From positions 762,274-826,273 of the forward strand of contig NZ_JACHWB010000003.1 of NCBI RefSeq assembly GCF_014191055.1: 64,000 bases of DNA, given 5' to 3'. The notes beneath the pieces were generated by a model. The model ran no database searches, was not told where the DNA came from, and saw nothing but the letters and a program-made list of their open reading frames with translations. This DNA comes from Microvirga lupini. GTDB lineage: Bacteria; Pseudomonadota; Alphaproteobacteria; Rhizobiales; Beijerinckiaceae. Made by a program: the position numbers and the translations under genes. Below are positions 56,008-63,917 of the stretch, one piece after another. Within the stretch, counting starts at the first letter, position 1; every line of letters starts with the position of its first letter.

Positions 56008-58248
56008 ATGACCGAAACCCTCGATCTTTCCATCTATGTCAAGCGCCAGGACGACGGCACATCCCACCTCGATCTCGCCATCGAGGGGATCGACTGCGCC
56101 GCTTGCATCGATGAAATCGAGGGCGGGCTGTGCCGACTGCCCGGTGTGGTCGAAGCACGCTTGAACTACACCAATCACCGCCTTGCCGTGGAATGGCGGG
56201 ATGGAGAGCTGTCTCCCGCTGCTGTGGTTGAGGAGTTGCACCGGCTCGGCTATCGGGCTCACCCGTTCCAGTCCCGTCTCGTTGAGGAAGAGGAGACCCG
56301 CCGCGCCAAGTGGTTGCTGAAGTGCCTGGCGGTGGCGGGCTTTGCCTCCATGAACATCATGCTGCTGGCAGTGTCGGTCTGGTCCGGAAACGTCACGGAC
56401 ATCACGCCCGAGATCCGGGACTTCTTCCACTGGCTTGCGGCTCTCATCGCCCTGCCGGCGGTGGCCTATGCGGGGCAGCCCTTCTTTCAAAGCGCGATGG
56501 GGGCCCTGCGCAACGGCCGGACCAACATGGACGTGCCGATCGTCATCGGCATCCTGCTGGCGCTCGGTATGTCCGTGGTTGAGACCATTAACTCCGCCGA
56601 GCACACCTATTTCGACTCGGTGGTCATGCTCCTGTTCTTCCTGCTGTGCGGCCGCTATCTCGATCAGGCCATGCGCCGCAAGACCCGTGCCGTAGCAGGC
56701 AATCTCGCCGCTTACAGAGCCGAGGTCGCGCACAGGATTGAAGATAATGGCGAGGTCGTCCTGGTTCCCACAGCCGCGCTCAAGACCGGCAACCGGGTTC
56801 TCGTCCGTCCGGGCGAGCGCATCGCCGTCGACGGCGTCGTCATCTCCGGCTCCTCTGAGATCGACGAGAGCCTCGTGACCGGCGAAACGGCCCATCGGGC
56901 GGTTAGGGCCGAGAGCCAGGTTTATGCTGGGAGTATGAACTACAACGGCACCCTGACCCTGCGCGTGACTGCTTCGGGCAAGGGCACCCTTCTCGACGAG
57001 GTCGAGCGCCTACTTGAGAACGCGGCCGCGGCGAAATCCCGTTACGTGCAGCTCGCGGACCGCGTGGCCAAGGTCTATGCCCCTGTCGTGCATACGGCGG
57101 CGGTTCTCACCGCCATCGCGTGGATCTCGAGCGGCGCTTCGGTGCACGATTCACTGATCATCGCGATATCGGTGCTCATCATCACCTGCCCCTGCGCCCT
57201 CGCCCTTGCCGTGCCTGTGGTCCAGGTGGTGGCCTCAGGGGCTCTCTTCCGCGCTGGCGTGTTCCTCAATGCGGGCGATGCTTTCGAGCGGCTGGCGAAG
57301 GTCGATACCATCGTGTTCGACAAGACCGGCACCCTGACCCTCCCGACCATGAGTGTGGTGAATGTGGGGGACCTGGAGCCCGCTCTCCTGCAGGCCGCAA
57401 GTCGCCTGGCCCTTTCGAGCCACCATCCGCTGGCCGCGGCCGTGGCGCAGATGGCTCAGGATCGGCGCCCTTATGATGCCGCCGTAGAGGAGCCCGGTCA
57501 GGGTGTTCGAGCCATCGTCGGTGAAGTCGAGATGCGCCTCGGCAGCCCCGTCTTCTGTGACGCCGAGGGTGTGGCAAAGGAAGCCGCCGAGGCCGATCCT
57601 ACCGCTTCTGCCATCGCCTTCTCTTGGGGAGATCAGCGCGCCGTGCTGCTGGTTCGCCAAGCCCTGCGACCCGATGCAATTGCCGTCGTCACGGAACTGC
57701 GCCAGCGCGGTTTCGATTGCCGTATTCTCTCCGGCGACAGACCCGAAGCCGTGGCTCCTATCGCAGCGGCTCTCGGCATCACGATGTGGAACGGGGGCTG
57801 CAAACCCGCCGAGAAGATCGAGGCGCTTGAAGCCCTGAAGGGGGAAGGTCGCAAGGTGCTCATGGTCGGCGATGGCCTGAATGATGCTCCGGCCCTGGCC
57901 GCCGCCCATGTGTCGCTGTCCCCGATCAGCGCTGCCGATCTGACCCAGGCTCAGGCCGACGCGGTGTTCCTCGGCGACAGGCTCAAGCCAGTACAGGAGA
58001 CCATTGAGATCTCCCGCCGTGCCCACAGCCTAATGCGACAAAATCTGGGGATCGCGCTCGTCTACAACCTTATCGCGGTGCCGCTCGCCTTCTTCGGTTA
58101 CGTCACTCCCCTCGTGGCGGCACTTGCCATGTCCGGGTCCTCGACTCTTGTGACCCTCAACGCACTTCGAGCCAGGGGCCGCACGCCTGCTGCCCCGGCT
58201 GAGCAAACTAACCCTGCCGATGCCGTTCCGGCGCCCCAAGGAGCCTGA
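56008..58248 (+). CDS. fixI: Copper-transporting P-type ATPase FixI/CcoI
   Basis: 746-residue P1B-type ATPase that exports copper for cbb3 assembly. An N-terminal metal-binding domain (IEGIDCAACIDEIEGG, Cys30 and Cys33) precedes eight membrane helices. The CPC metal motif is in TCPCALALAVPVVQV. Phosphorylation motif DKTGTLT, the TGE loop (SLVTGETAHRA) and MVGDGLNDAPALAAA are intact. The start is the ATG at 56008 after AAGGATCCC; the ORF extends upstream inside fixH. Confidence 0.96.
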   Translation: MTETLDLSIYVKRQDDGTSHLDLAIEGIDCAACIDEIEGGLCRLPGVVEARLNYTNHRLAVEWRDGELSPAAVVEELHRLGYRAHPFQSRLVEEEETRRAKWLLKCLAVAGFASMNIMLLAVSVWSGNVTDITPEIRDFFHWLAALIALPAVAYAGQPFFQSAMGALRNGRTNMDVPIVIGILLALGMSVVETINSAEHTYFDSVVMLLFFLLCGRYLDQAMRRKTRAVAGNLAAYRAEVAHRIEDNGEVVLVPTAALKTGNRVLVRPGERIAVDGVVISGSSEIDESLVTGETAHRAVRAESQVYAGSMNYNGTLTLRVTASGKGTLLDEVERLLENAAAAKSRYVQLADRVAKVYAPVVHTAAVLTAIAWISSGASVHDSLIIAISVLIITCPCALALAVPVVQVVASGALFRAGVFLNAGDAFERLAKVDTIVFDKTGTLTLPTMSVVNVGDLEPALLQAASRLALSSHHPLAAAVAQMAQDRRPYDAAVEEPGQGVRAIVGEVEMRLGSPVFCDAEGVAKEAAEADPTASAIAFSWGDQRAVLLVRQALRPDAIAVVTELRQRGFDCRILSGDRPEAVAPIAAALGITMWNGGCKPAEKIEALEALKGEGRKVLMVGDGLNDAPALAAAHVSLSPISAADLTQAQADAVFLGDRLKPVQETIEISRRAHSLMRQNLGIALVYNLIAVPLAFFGYVTPLVAALAMSGSSTLVTLNALRARGRTPAAPAEQTNPADAVPAPQGA

Positions 58249-58252
58249 TCCC

Positions 58253-58402
58253 ATGGACGTTCTGATTTACCTCGTTCCCATGGCCCTGCTGCTCGGACTG
58301 ACAGGGCTCGCGGCCTTCATGTGGTCGCTCAAGAATGGTCAGTATGACGATGTGCAGGGTGCGGCCCTGCGCGTCCTGTCGGATGACGATGTCCGGAAAT
58401 GA
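58253..58402 (+). CDS. fixS: cbb3-type oxidase assembly protein CcoS/FixS
   Basis: 49-residue protein with a single helix (MDVLIYLVPMALLLGLTGLAAFMWSL) and the CcoS tail KNGQYDDVQGAALRVLSDD. It is needed for cofactor insertion into the oxidase. It follows fixI by 4 bases, and its stop overlaps the start of the next gene (ATGA). Confidence 0.94.
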   Translation: MDVLIYLVPMALLLGLTGLAAFMWSLKNGQYDDVQGAALRVLSDDDVRK

Positions 58403-59514
58403 ACTCCCTGGCCGCCATGCCCCGGGCGGGGCAGCTCGAATGCATCTGCGAACCCGGAGCCTTGGGTGAGAATGCTATGGACCGCCGGGGCACGCTGCTT
58501 CTGGCGACCGGCTTCGCCTTCTCCGTGCTCGCCCAGGTCCTGACCCTCAGCATCCTGCCTCTGGCGGGCCTGTCGCTGGCTCCCAGCCAGGGTTTGGCGA
58601 GCCTGCCCTACGCTGCCTTCTATATCGGGGCCGCCCTGGCGAGCCTCCCCGCCTCTCTCCTCCTGGACTCCTTCGGCCGCCGCGCCGCATTCTCGCTGGG
58701 TGCAAGCCTCGGAGCTGCCGGTGGCCTGGTGCTTGTCTGGGCACTCGTCTCCATGCATTTCGGCGCCCTGGTGCTTGGCGCCTTCTGGCTTGGAATTGCA
58801 GGTGGCTTCAGCCTCTTCTACCGCCACGCGGCCGTGCCAGTCGGAAGCCGGGGTGTCACTGCGCTCCTGATCGTCTTCGGAGCGGCAACCCTGGCTGGCC
58901 TAGCGGCTCCCAGCGTCGCTGGCTTGGCCGAAGCAGCAGGCCTTTCTCGGACTTTCGCCGGCACAGCCGCGGCAGCGGCATTGGCCCATGTCGCTTCTCT
59001 CGCGGCGACCGCAGCTCTGCCCTATCAAAGCCGACGGGAGCAGAAGACTGAGGCTGCTGTCCAGTTGGGCTGCCGCTCGATCCTTCTTCCTACCGCAATC
59101 GGTAGCATCGGATGGTTTGCCATGACAGCCTTGATGGGCGCCACTCCCATCGCGGTGATCGGCTGCGCTCCCTCGGAGGCTGTGGTCGGCACTGTAGCAT
59201 GGCATGTCATGGCCATGTACGCACCGTCCCTGTGTCTAACCTTTCTTCCCCGGGCTGCCCGGCCTGTTCCCCTGTCCGCGGGAGGCTGCCTTCTTCTGGC
59301 AGTCGGCGCCATCGCCTTTGCCTTTTCGAGTTCAGTCGGCGGCTTCTCGGCCTCAGCCGCTCTGGTTGGAGCCGGGTGGTCTTTGATCATGCTCGGCACC
59401 ACGCTCTGGGTGAACGGCCATGGTCCCGTCCCCCGCTGGCTCCTTGGCGCCCATGACGGCACACTCCTGGCAGGAGCAGTTCTAGGTGCTTTCGCGGCCA
59501 GCGCTTTGGCATGA
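58399..59514 (+). CDS. MFS permease resembling the CcoA copper importer
   Basis: 371-residue major facilitator with about 12 hydrophobic segments. Its first ~26 residues are not membrane-like, and an internal ATG at 58477 is a possible alternative start. Residues 242-246 read MTALM (M-x-x-x-M) and residues 269-273 read HVMAM (H-x-x-x-M). These two motifs, about 27 residues apart, correspond to the copper-binding motifs of CcoA of Rhodobacter capsulatus, which imports copper needed for cbb3 oxidase. Coupling to fixS by an ATGA overlap supports the same role. The family as a whole is diverse, so the name is held back. Confidence 0.75.
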   Translation: MNSLAAMPRAGQLECICEPGALGENAMDRRGTLLLATGFAFSVLAQVLTLSILPLAGLSLAPSQGLASLPYAAFYIGAALASLPASLLLDSFGRRAAFSLGASLGAAGGLVLVWALVSMHFGALVLGAFWLGIAGGFSLFYRHAAVPVGSRGVTALLIVFGAATLAGLAAPSVAGLAEAAGLSRTFAGTAAAAALAHVASLAATAALPYQSRREQKTEAAVQLGCRSILLPTAIGSIGWFAMTALMGATPIAVIGCAPSEAVVGTVAWHVMAMYAPSLCLTFLPRAARPVPLSAGGCLLLAVGAIAFAFSSSVGGFSASAALVGAGWSLIMLGTTLWVNGHGPVPRWLLGAHDGTLLAGAVLGAFAASALA

Positions 59515-59529
59515 TCTTTTGAAGTAAAG

Positions 59530-59545
59530 GAGGCCCGAAGGCCTC
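59530..59545. terminator. Hairpin with CGAA tetraloop after the fixS-coupled MFS gene
   Basis: GAGGCC (59530-59535) pairs with GGCCTC (59540-59545) around a CGAA tetraloop, 16 bases after the stop. No T-run. It may separate the oxidase unit from fixK. Confidence 0.45.
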
Positions 59546-59560
59546 AAGACCTCACCTCCG

Positions 59561-59578
59561 GTAAACCCCTTAGGTATC
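59561..59578 (+). promoter_or_regulatory. Candidate FixJ-type site upstream of fixK
   Basis: GTAAACCCCTTAGGTATC lies about 75-90 bases before the fixK start. A CCCTTA-G-type core, followed after 7 bases by CCTGAAT, also occurs upstream of the orphan receiver gene on the minus strand. FixJ activates fixK in rhizobia, so this may be its site; the assignment is inferred from position and resemblance. Confidence 0.4.
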
Positions 59579-59652
59579 AGACCTGAATTTTAGCCCAGCC
59601 TGTTCAGCAGTACCCATGATCCAACGTCACTACACGAGATCACGAGGGTTCG

Positions 59653-60339
59653 ATGCAGACTGCGCTCCTCACCAAGGCTTCCTCTTCGGCCCTTCCGCTC
59701 TTCACCCTGGAGGCTCCGCAGTTTCGCAAGGCTGGCGATGCCGCCACTCCGGCCGTTGGCTCGGTCCATTCCTATGCCAAGGAGGAGGAGATTTTCGCCG
59801 AGGGTGACCGCGCCGCTTATGTCTACAAGGTGCTCTCAGGTGTCGTTCGCACCTCCAAGCTCCTGAGCGATGGCCGCCGTCAGATCGATGCCTTCCACTT
59901 GGCGGGCGATATCTTCGGCATTGAGGCCGGTGACGAGTACCGCTTCTGTGCCGAGGCGGTCGGTGAGTGCGTCGTCATCGCTTACCGTCGCAACAATCTC
60001 AGTGCAACGATGGGCAATGATGCGCAGCTTGCGCAGGAAATTACGATAGGGATGATGCGCTCTCTCGTCCGGGCCCAGAATCACATGCTTCTGCTGGGCC
60101 GCAAGTCGGCTATCGAGAAGATCGCGACGTTCCTTCTCGAAATGGTTGAACGCACATCCGGCGATGATGCCCTTGACCTACCCATGTCACGCACCGACAT
60201 TGCCGACCATTTGGGCCTGACGATCGAGACCGTCTCACGCTCGTTTACGCAGCTGGAGCGCCAGGGGATCATCGATCTTCCCTCCGCACGCCACGTCGTG
60301 CTGAGCAACAAGGCGGCCTTGGAGCGTCTGAACGCATAG
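59653..60339 (+). CDS. fixK: Crp/Fnr-family transcription activator FixK
   Basis: 228-residue regulator with a cyclic-nucleotide-binding-like beta-roll (EIFAEGDRAAYVYKVLSG and FHLAGDIFGIEAG) and a C-terminal winged helix (MSRTDIADHLGLTIETVSRSFTQLERQGII). The recognition helix carries E-T-V-S-R, which reads the TTGAT half-sites. The N-terminal cysteine cluster of FNR is missing, so it does not sense oxygen by an iron-sulfur cluster and is FixK-like. Targets in the window are the boxes at 50322 and 53944. The gene is probably activated by FixJ. Confidence 0.93.
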   Translation: MQTALLTKASSSALPLFTLEAPQFRKAGDAATPAVGSVHSYAKEEEIFAEGDRAAYVYKVLSGVVRTSKLLSDGRRQIDAFHLAGDIFGIEAGDEYRFCAEAVGECVVIAYRRNNLSATMGNDAQLAQEITIGMMRSLVRAQNHMLLLGRKSAIEKIATFLLEMVERTSGDDALDLPMSRTDIADHLGLTIETVSRSFTQLERQGIIDLPSARHVVLSNKAALERLNA

Positions 60340-60389
60340 CCCGAGAGGCGCGTTTCTTTTCCAACTCTGATGACACCAACAATATCAAG

Positions 60390-60420
60390 AGCCCTGCAGC
60401 CGCTAGAATGCTGCAGGGCT
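60390..60420. terminator. Perfect 11-bp hairpin after fixK
   Basis: AGCCCTGCAGC (60390-60400) pairs exactly with GCTGCAGGGCT (60410-60420) around a 9-base loop. It lies between fixK and the convergent receiver gene, 50 bases after the fixK stop, and likely terminates both. No T-run. Confidence 0.6.
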
Positions 60421-60510
60421 TACGTGTTGTCATAGCAGTTCGATTTTACGTGCTGGGCCATCCTTGCCCACTCGAGCAGGCCAGGAAAGTCTCAGGCTTG
60501 CTTCTTGAAG

Positions 60511-60879
60511 TCACGCTAGGGCAGCATGAATGCTGTCGAGCAGATCGCTGTCGTGGAGGGGTTTCTCGATAACCCTGCGAAAGCCGGACTTCTCCGCCCG
60601 GCCATGAAGATCATCGCTGACTTGGGATGCGATGAGGATCGCCGGGCTGTCAATGTGGCGCTGCCGCAGCCTCGCGACGAGCTCGATTCCAGTCATTCCC
60701 GGCATGTTGTAATCGATGACAAAGCACCCGTTCTGCGGCAGATCGGTCGCAGCCAGGAGTTCGGCGCCGTCCTTGAACAGGCGGACGGACAGGCCCTCTA
60801 GCTCCAGGGCAAACTTCAATGAGTTTCGGACCGCGGCATCGTCGTCTACGACGATGACCGGTCCCGTGAGCTGGGACAT
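60511..60879 (-). CDS. Stand-alone receiver-domain protein
   Basis: 122-residue single receiver domain. The acidic residues (VVDDDAAVR), phosphoacceptor Asp56 (FVIDYNMPG) and Lys (RVIEKPL) are all present; the residue normally Thr/Ser is Ser in ILIASQ. No output domain follows. The ORF extends upstream to 60936, but the ATG at 60879 begins at the receiver. It lies between fixK and fixJ and could compete for phosphoryl groups from FixL, as a phosphate sink or buffer. Confidence 0.85.
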   Translation of the reverse strand: MSQLTGPVIVVDDDAAVRNSLKFALELEGLSVRLFKDGAELLAATDLPQNGCFVIDYNMPGMTGIELVARLRQRHIDSPAILIASQVSDDLHGRAEKSGFRRVIEKPLHDSDLLDSIHAALA

Positions 60880-60974
60880 CGTTAAGAGCCTGACTGATCC
60901 TCGAATGTGGACAGAGCCGAGCGCAACCTGCCACATCCGTATTATGTACGAAGTGGACCAATTCTCTATTCAGG

Positions 60975-60989
60975 AATATCCCTTAAGGG
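60975..60989 (-). promoter_or_regulatory. Candidate shared motif before the orphan receiver
   Basis: AATATCCCTTAAGGG lies just after the fixJ stop codon and 96 bases upstream of the receiver start. On the minus strand it reads CCCTTAAGGGATATT-CCTGAAT, matching the arrangement upstream of fixK (CCCTTAGG-N7-CCTGAAT). A possible binding site for FixJ or FixK. Inference only. Confidence 0.35.
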
Positions 60990-60990
60990 C

Positions 60991-61602
60991 TTAAGCCACA
61001 TCTATGAGCATAGCCAGGCGGACCAGTTCGGAGAGGCTTCTGGCCTGCATCTTTGCCATAACGTTGGCGCGGTAAATTTCCACCGTCCTGGGGCTGATGC
61101 CGAGATCGTAGGCAATGACCTTATTGGCCTTGCCAGCGACAAGCCCGTCTAGAACCTGCCGTTCTCGCTCCGAGAGGGCCTCAAACCGGGATTGGATCTC
61201 GGCTGTCTGAGCGCCTTGGTGGCTGTTCTTCTCATAACGTGAGAGGGCCTCACGCACGGTGGCCAGAAAGATATCGTCACCGAAAGGCTTTTCAAGAAAG
61301 TCGATTGCTCCTTCCTTCATGGCTTCGACCGCCATCGGCACGTCAGCGTGCCCTGTGATCACGATGACCGGCAACGCAATGGCTCGTTCCTTCAGGTGCC
61401 TGATCAGCTGGATGCCATCAAGGCCGGGCATTCGGACGTCCGTGACGATGCAACCTGCCTCTGCGCCTGCAACCTCGTCAAGGAAGGCCGATGCCGATTC
61501 ATAAAGGCGCACAGGAAGGCCTTCTGATGCCAGCAGGAAGGCGAGCGACTTACGTACCGCAACGTCATCATCAACCACATGCACGGCCACATCACTCGGC
61601 AT
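60991..61602 (-). CDS. fixJ: Oxygen-regulated response regulator FixJ
   Basis: 203-residue response regulator with a receiver domain (DDD near residue 11, Asp55 in [10 protein letters not shown], Lys in DFLEKPF) and a LuxR-type helix-turn-helix ([43 protein letters not shown]). Phosphorylated by FixL at low oxygen, it activates fixK. Its start overlaps the fixL stop by 11 bases, so FixL and FixJ are made together. Length and motifs are typical of FixJ. Confidence 0.95.
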   Translation of the reverse strand: MPSDVAVHVVDDDVAVRKSLAFLLASEGLPVRLYESASAFLDEVAGAEAGCIVTDVRMPGLDGIQLIRHLKERAIALPVIVITGHADVPMAVEAMKEGAIDFLEKPFGDDIFLATVREALSRYEKNSHQGAQTAEIQSRFEALSERERQVLDGLVAGKANKVIAYDLGISPRTVEIYRANVMAKMQARSLSELVRLAMLIDVA

Positions 61603-63124
61603 TCGTCATCTCCTCTCGCTTGATCATCCTGAGAGTAAAGTGAAACGTCGTTCCCTCACCCTGTTTCGAATCCGCCCAGATCTTCCCACCATGCGACTCC
61701 ACGATGGTCCGGCAGATCGAGAGCCCGACGCCCATGCCGTGCTTCTTTGTGGTCACAAAGGGCTGAAACAACTGCGCGGCAACCTCAGGAGCAAGCCCTG
61801 GCCCTGTATCCCCCACAATCAGCTCGACGTGATTATCATCGACCAAAGCCGTCGCAATCCTCAGCTCCCGCCGCGCGCTCTCCTGCATGGCCTCGATGGC
61901 ATTCCGGATCAAGTTGAGCAGAACCTGCTGAACTTGAATTCGATCTGCCAGGACGTAGGGAGCCTCCGGGTCGAGCTGGAAGACGACCCGCACACCCTGC
62001 TCCTTGGCCCCGACGAGGGATAATGCGCTGGCTTCCTCGATGAGCTTGGGCAAATTCTCGACATGGCGCTCACTCTCGCCTCGAGCGACGAACTCGCGCA
62101 GATGACGGATCACCTGCCCCGCTCTTAACGCCTGTTCGCCGGCTTCGTTGACCGCATCACGAAGCATGGGAACCGCGTCCCCGTCCATCCGCTCCAGGAT
62201 CCGGCGGCAGCCTTTGAGATAGTTGGTAATTGCCGTCAGTGGCTGATTGATTTCGTGGGCCAGCGTAGAAGCCATCTCGCCCAGTGCGGTAAAGCGTGAC
62301 ATATGGACAAGTTCGGATTGAAGCTCCTGCAGCCGCGTTTCTGTCTGCTGCCGCTCGGTCAAATCCCGAATGAAGCCCGTAAAGTAGCGGATGCCTCCGG
62401 ATCGCATCTCCCCCACGGCCAATTCCATGGGAAAGGTAGAGCCGTCCTTGCGTTGCCCGACCACGACACGCCCGATCCCGATGATCCGTCTTTCCCCCGT
62501 GCTCAGATATCGATGCATGTAGCCGTCGTGCTGTTCCCGATAAGGATCCGGCATGAGGATCTTGATGTTTTCGCCAATCACCTCCTCCGGTTCGTAGCCG
62601 AAGAGGCGAACCGCCGTCGCGCTGAACGATTGGATGCGAGCCTGCTCATCAATCACGACCATGGCGTCCGGAACCGTCTCCAGGATCGAACGTAGATGAG
62701 CTTCTCGCGTCCTCAGAGCCTCCTCGGCCGTGATCCACTCCGTTATGTCGCGGGTGACCATGGCAAAGCCGCCGCTCGCGGCGTCGCGCCCTGTTACCGG
62801 AGTGAGCGTAACCCTTGCCATGAAGGTGGAGCCGTCCTTGCGTGATCTTAACCCTTGAGCCTCGTAGCGTCCTCTTTCCCGGATCACCTGGAGTTCCTGG
62901 AGCAGCCTGTCAGGCGATGGAGCTTCATTTCCATAAAGAAGGGTGATCGGTTGCCCGACCATCTCACCTTTGGTCCAGCCATAGATGAGCTCCGCTCCCC
63001 GGTTCCACGTGGCAATCATTCCATGAGCATTCAGGGTAACAAGAGCTATGTCCGTGACCGCATCGACGATGAGCTCGGCAGTTACATCGTTGGGATAAGA
63101 TTGAGTGGCGGGTGGCAGCGTCAA
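61592..63124 (-). CDS. fixL: Heme-PAS oxygen sensor histidine kinase FixL
   Basis: 510-residue soluble kinase. It has two PAS domains (residues ~13-130 and ~145-260). The second is the heme domain: His204 in [16 protein letters not shown] is at the proximal position and the following [17 protein letters not shown] segment matches the FG region of FixL, with the oxygen-contacting Arg. Then come the phosphoacceptor helix ([18 protein letters not shown], His290) and the ATPase domain. There are no membrane helices, like the Bradyrhizobium form and unlike the Sinorhizobium form. With oxygen bound, the kinase is off. Confidence 0.96.
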   Translation of the reverse strand: MTLPPATQSYPNDVTAELIVDAVTDIALVTLNAHGMIATWNRGAELIYGWTKGEMVGQPITLLYGNEAPSPDRLLQELQVIRERGRYEAQGLRSRKDGSTFMARVTLTPVTGRDAASGGFAMVTRDITEWITAEEALRTREAHLRSILETVPDAMVVIDEQARIQSFSATAVRLFGYEPEEVIGENIKILMPDPYREQHDGYMHRYLSTGERRIIGIGRVVVGQRKDGSTFPMELAVGEMRSGGIRYFTGFIRDLTERQQTETRLQELQSELVHMSRFTALGEMASTLAHEINQPLTAITNYLKGCRRILERMDGDAVPMLRDAVNEAGEQALRAGQVIRHLREFVARGESERHVENLPKLIEEASALSLVGAKEQGVRVVFQLDPEAPYVLADRIQVQQVLLNLIRNAIEAMQESARRELRIATALVDDNHVELIVGDTGPGLAPEVAAQLFQPFVTTKKHGMGVGLSICRTIVESHGGKIWADSKQGEGTTFHFTLRMIKREEMTNAE

Positions 63125-63726
63125 TGAAACCTCATATCATCCGTGCGGGGCGTAGTTGCTTGGCTGTGTCCCGAAAGGCGGCGAGCGGTTCGCTCTATAG
63201 CATACCTCCAGCACGACATCTCCCGCACGACAGAACCTCATCATGCTCCTACTCGAACGCACTCCGAGGAGTGGATCAGGCGTTGAGGCAAACCCTACAT
63301 GTACACAGAGAAACACCATATCCCTTTAGGGGTTCAACCGGAACTCCCAAGCGCTCACGTCCTGCCCTTTGGCTCCTTCCTCTGTATTTTCACAAAGTCC
63401 TTGCAAAGTGTGGTGGGGTGTTTATATCGGCGCTTCCTTTGGGCTGATTGGGGTCTGAGGGGCTTTCTCCTGCATGGCGGGCATGGTGGGTCTGGGGCTT
63501 TGCGCTTCGGGCCGGGTGTGCTGTGCGGGGTGGGCCTGGGTTTCATCCGGGTTTGTCCAAGAGCTTTGGCGGTTCGACGGGGTCGGGCGCGCTGGTGTGG
63601 CTCCTCTGGCGGTTCTTGTCCGGCATGGGCTGCGGGTTTTGGCCTGGCAGCAAGGTCAGCGCAGAAATGATCTCATTTCTGTGAACGGGAAGACTGTATC
63701 TGTACTTGTGCGGCCACAGCATTCTC
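63125..63726. other. Gene-free stretch upstream of the rRNA promoter
   Basis: About 600 bases without a recognised gene. Open frames at 63299-63670 (plus) and 63137-63319 (minus) show no family features. Bases from about 63450 to 63660 are unusually rich in G and T on the plus strand. A CCCTTTAGGGG-type motif (63317-63331) lies about 200 bases upstream of the fixL start. The fixL promoter must be here, but no clear -35/-10 was seen. Confidence 0.45.
63317..63331 (-). promoter_or_regulatory. Candidate regulatory motif upstream of fixL
   Basis: CATATCCCTTTAGGG resembles the sites before the orphan receiver (60975) and fixK (59561): CCCTT-(A/T)-(A/G)-GG. All three precede members of the FixLJ-K circuit. 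Position is ~195 bases upstream of the fixL start, rather far for an activator. Confidence 0.3.
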
Positions 63727-63754
63727 TCGAAAAGAACTTCGGAATTCTTTTCGA
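63727..63754. repeat. Perfect 10-bp inverted repeat directly upstream of the rRNA promoter
   Basis: TCGAAAAGAA (63727-63736) pairs exactly with TTCTTTTCGA (63745-63754) around CTTCGGAA. It ends 6 bases before the -35 box. It may be an operator or a Fis/UP-element-like site; no known binding protein is assigned. Confidence 0.6.
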
Positions 63755-63760
63755 ATGCTG

Positions 63761-63789
63761 TTGACAGCGGCCGGGCCTTGGACTAGAAC
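63761..63789 (+). promoter_or_regulatory. Strong sigma-70 promoter of the rRNA operon
   Basis: TTGACA (63761-63766), a 17-base spacer and TAGAAC (63784-63789) form a near-consensus promoter for the rRNA operon whose 16S gene begins after the window. The next 200 bases hold the leader with boxA. Confidence 0.75.
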
Positions 63790-63905
63790 ATCTTCATCGA
63801 CGGCGGCCACTGAGTGGCTGGCCTGACGGGGCCTTGAGGATCCTGAGCGCTTTGGGCGACTGGGATGGTTTGAGGTTCTCTTCTTCGTCTTGTGGCGGGG
63901 AATTT

Positions 63906-63917
63906 TGCTCTTTGACA
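63906..63917 (+). promoter_or_regulatory. boxA antitermination element of the rRNA leader
   Basis: TGCTCTTTGACA matches the rRNA boxA sequence TGCTCTTTAACA at 11 of 12 positions. It is read by NusB/NusE as the transcript leaves RNA polymerase and allows rRNA synthesis without early termination. The leader continues to the end of the window and includes the usual pre-16S sequence; the mature 16S gene is not reached. Confidence 0.75.

Noticed and set aside
63299..63670. 123-codon plus-strand frame before the rRNA promoter
   Set aside because: Low-complexity Gly/Ser/Arg-rich translation of the G/T-skewed stretch; no sign of selection for protein.
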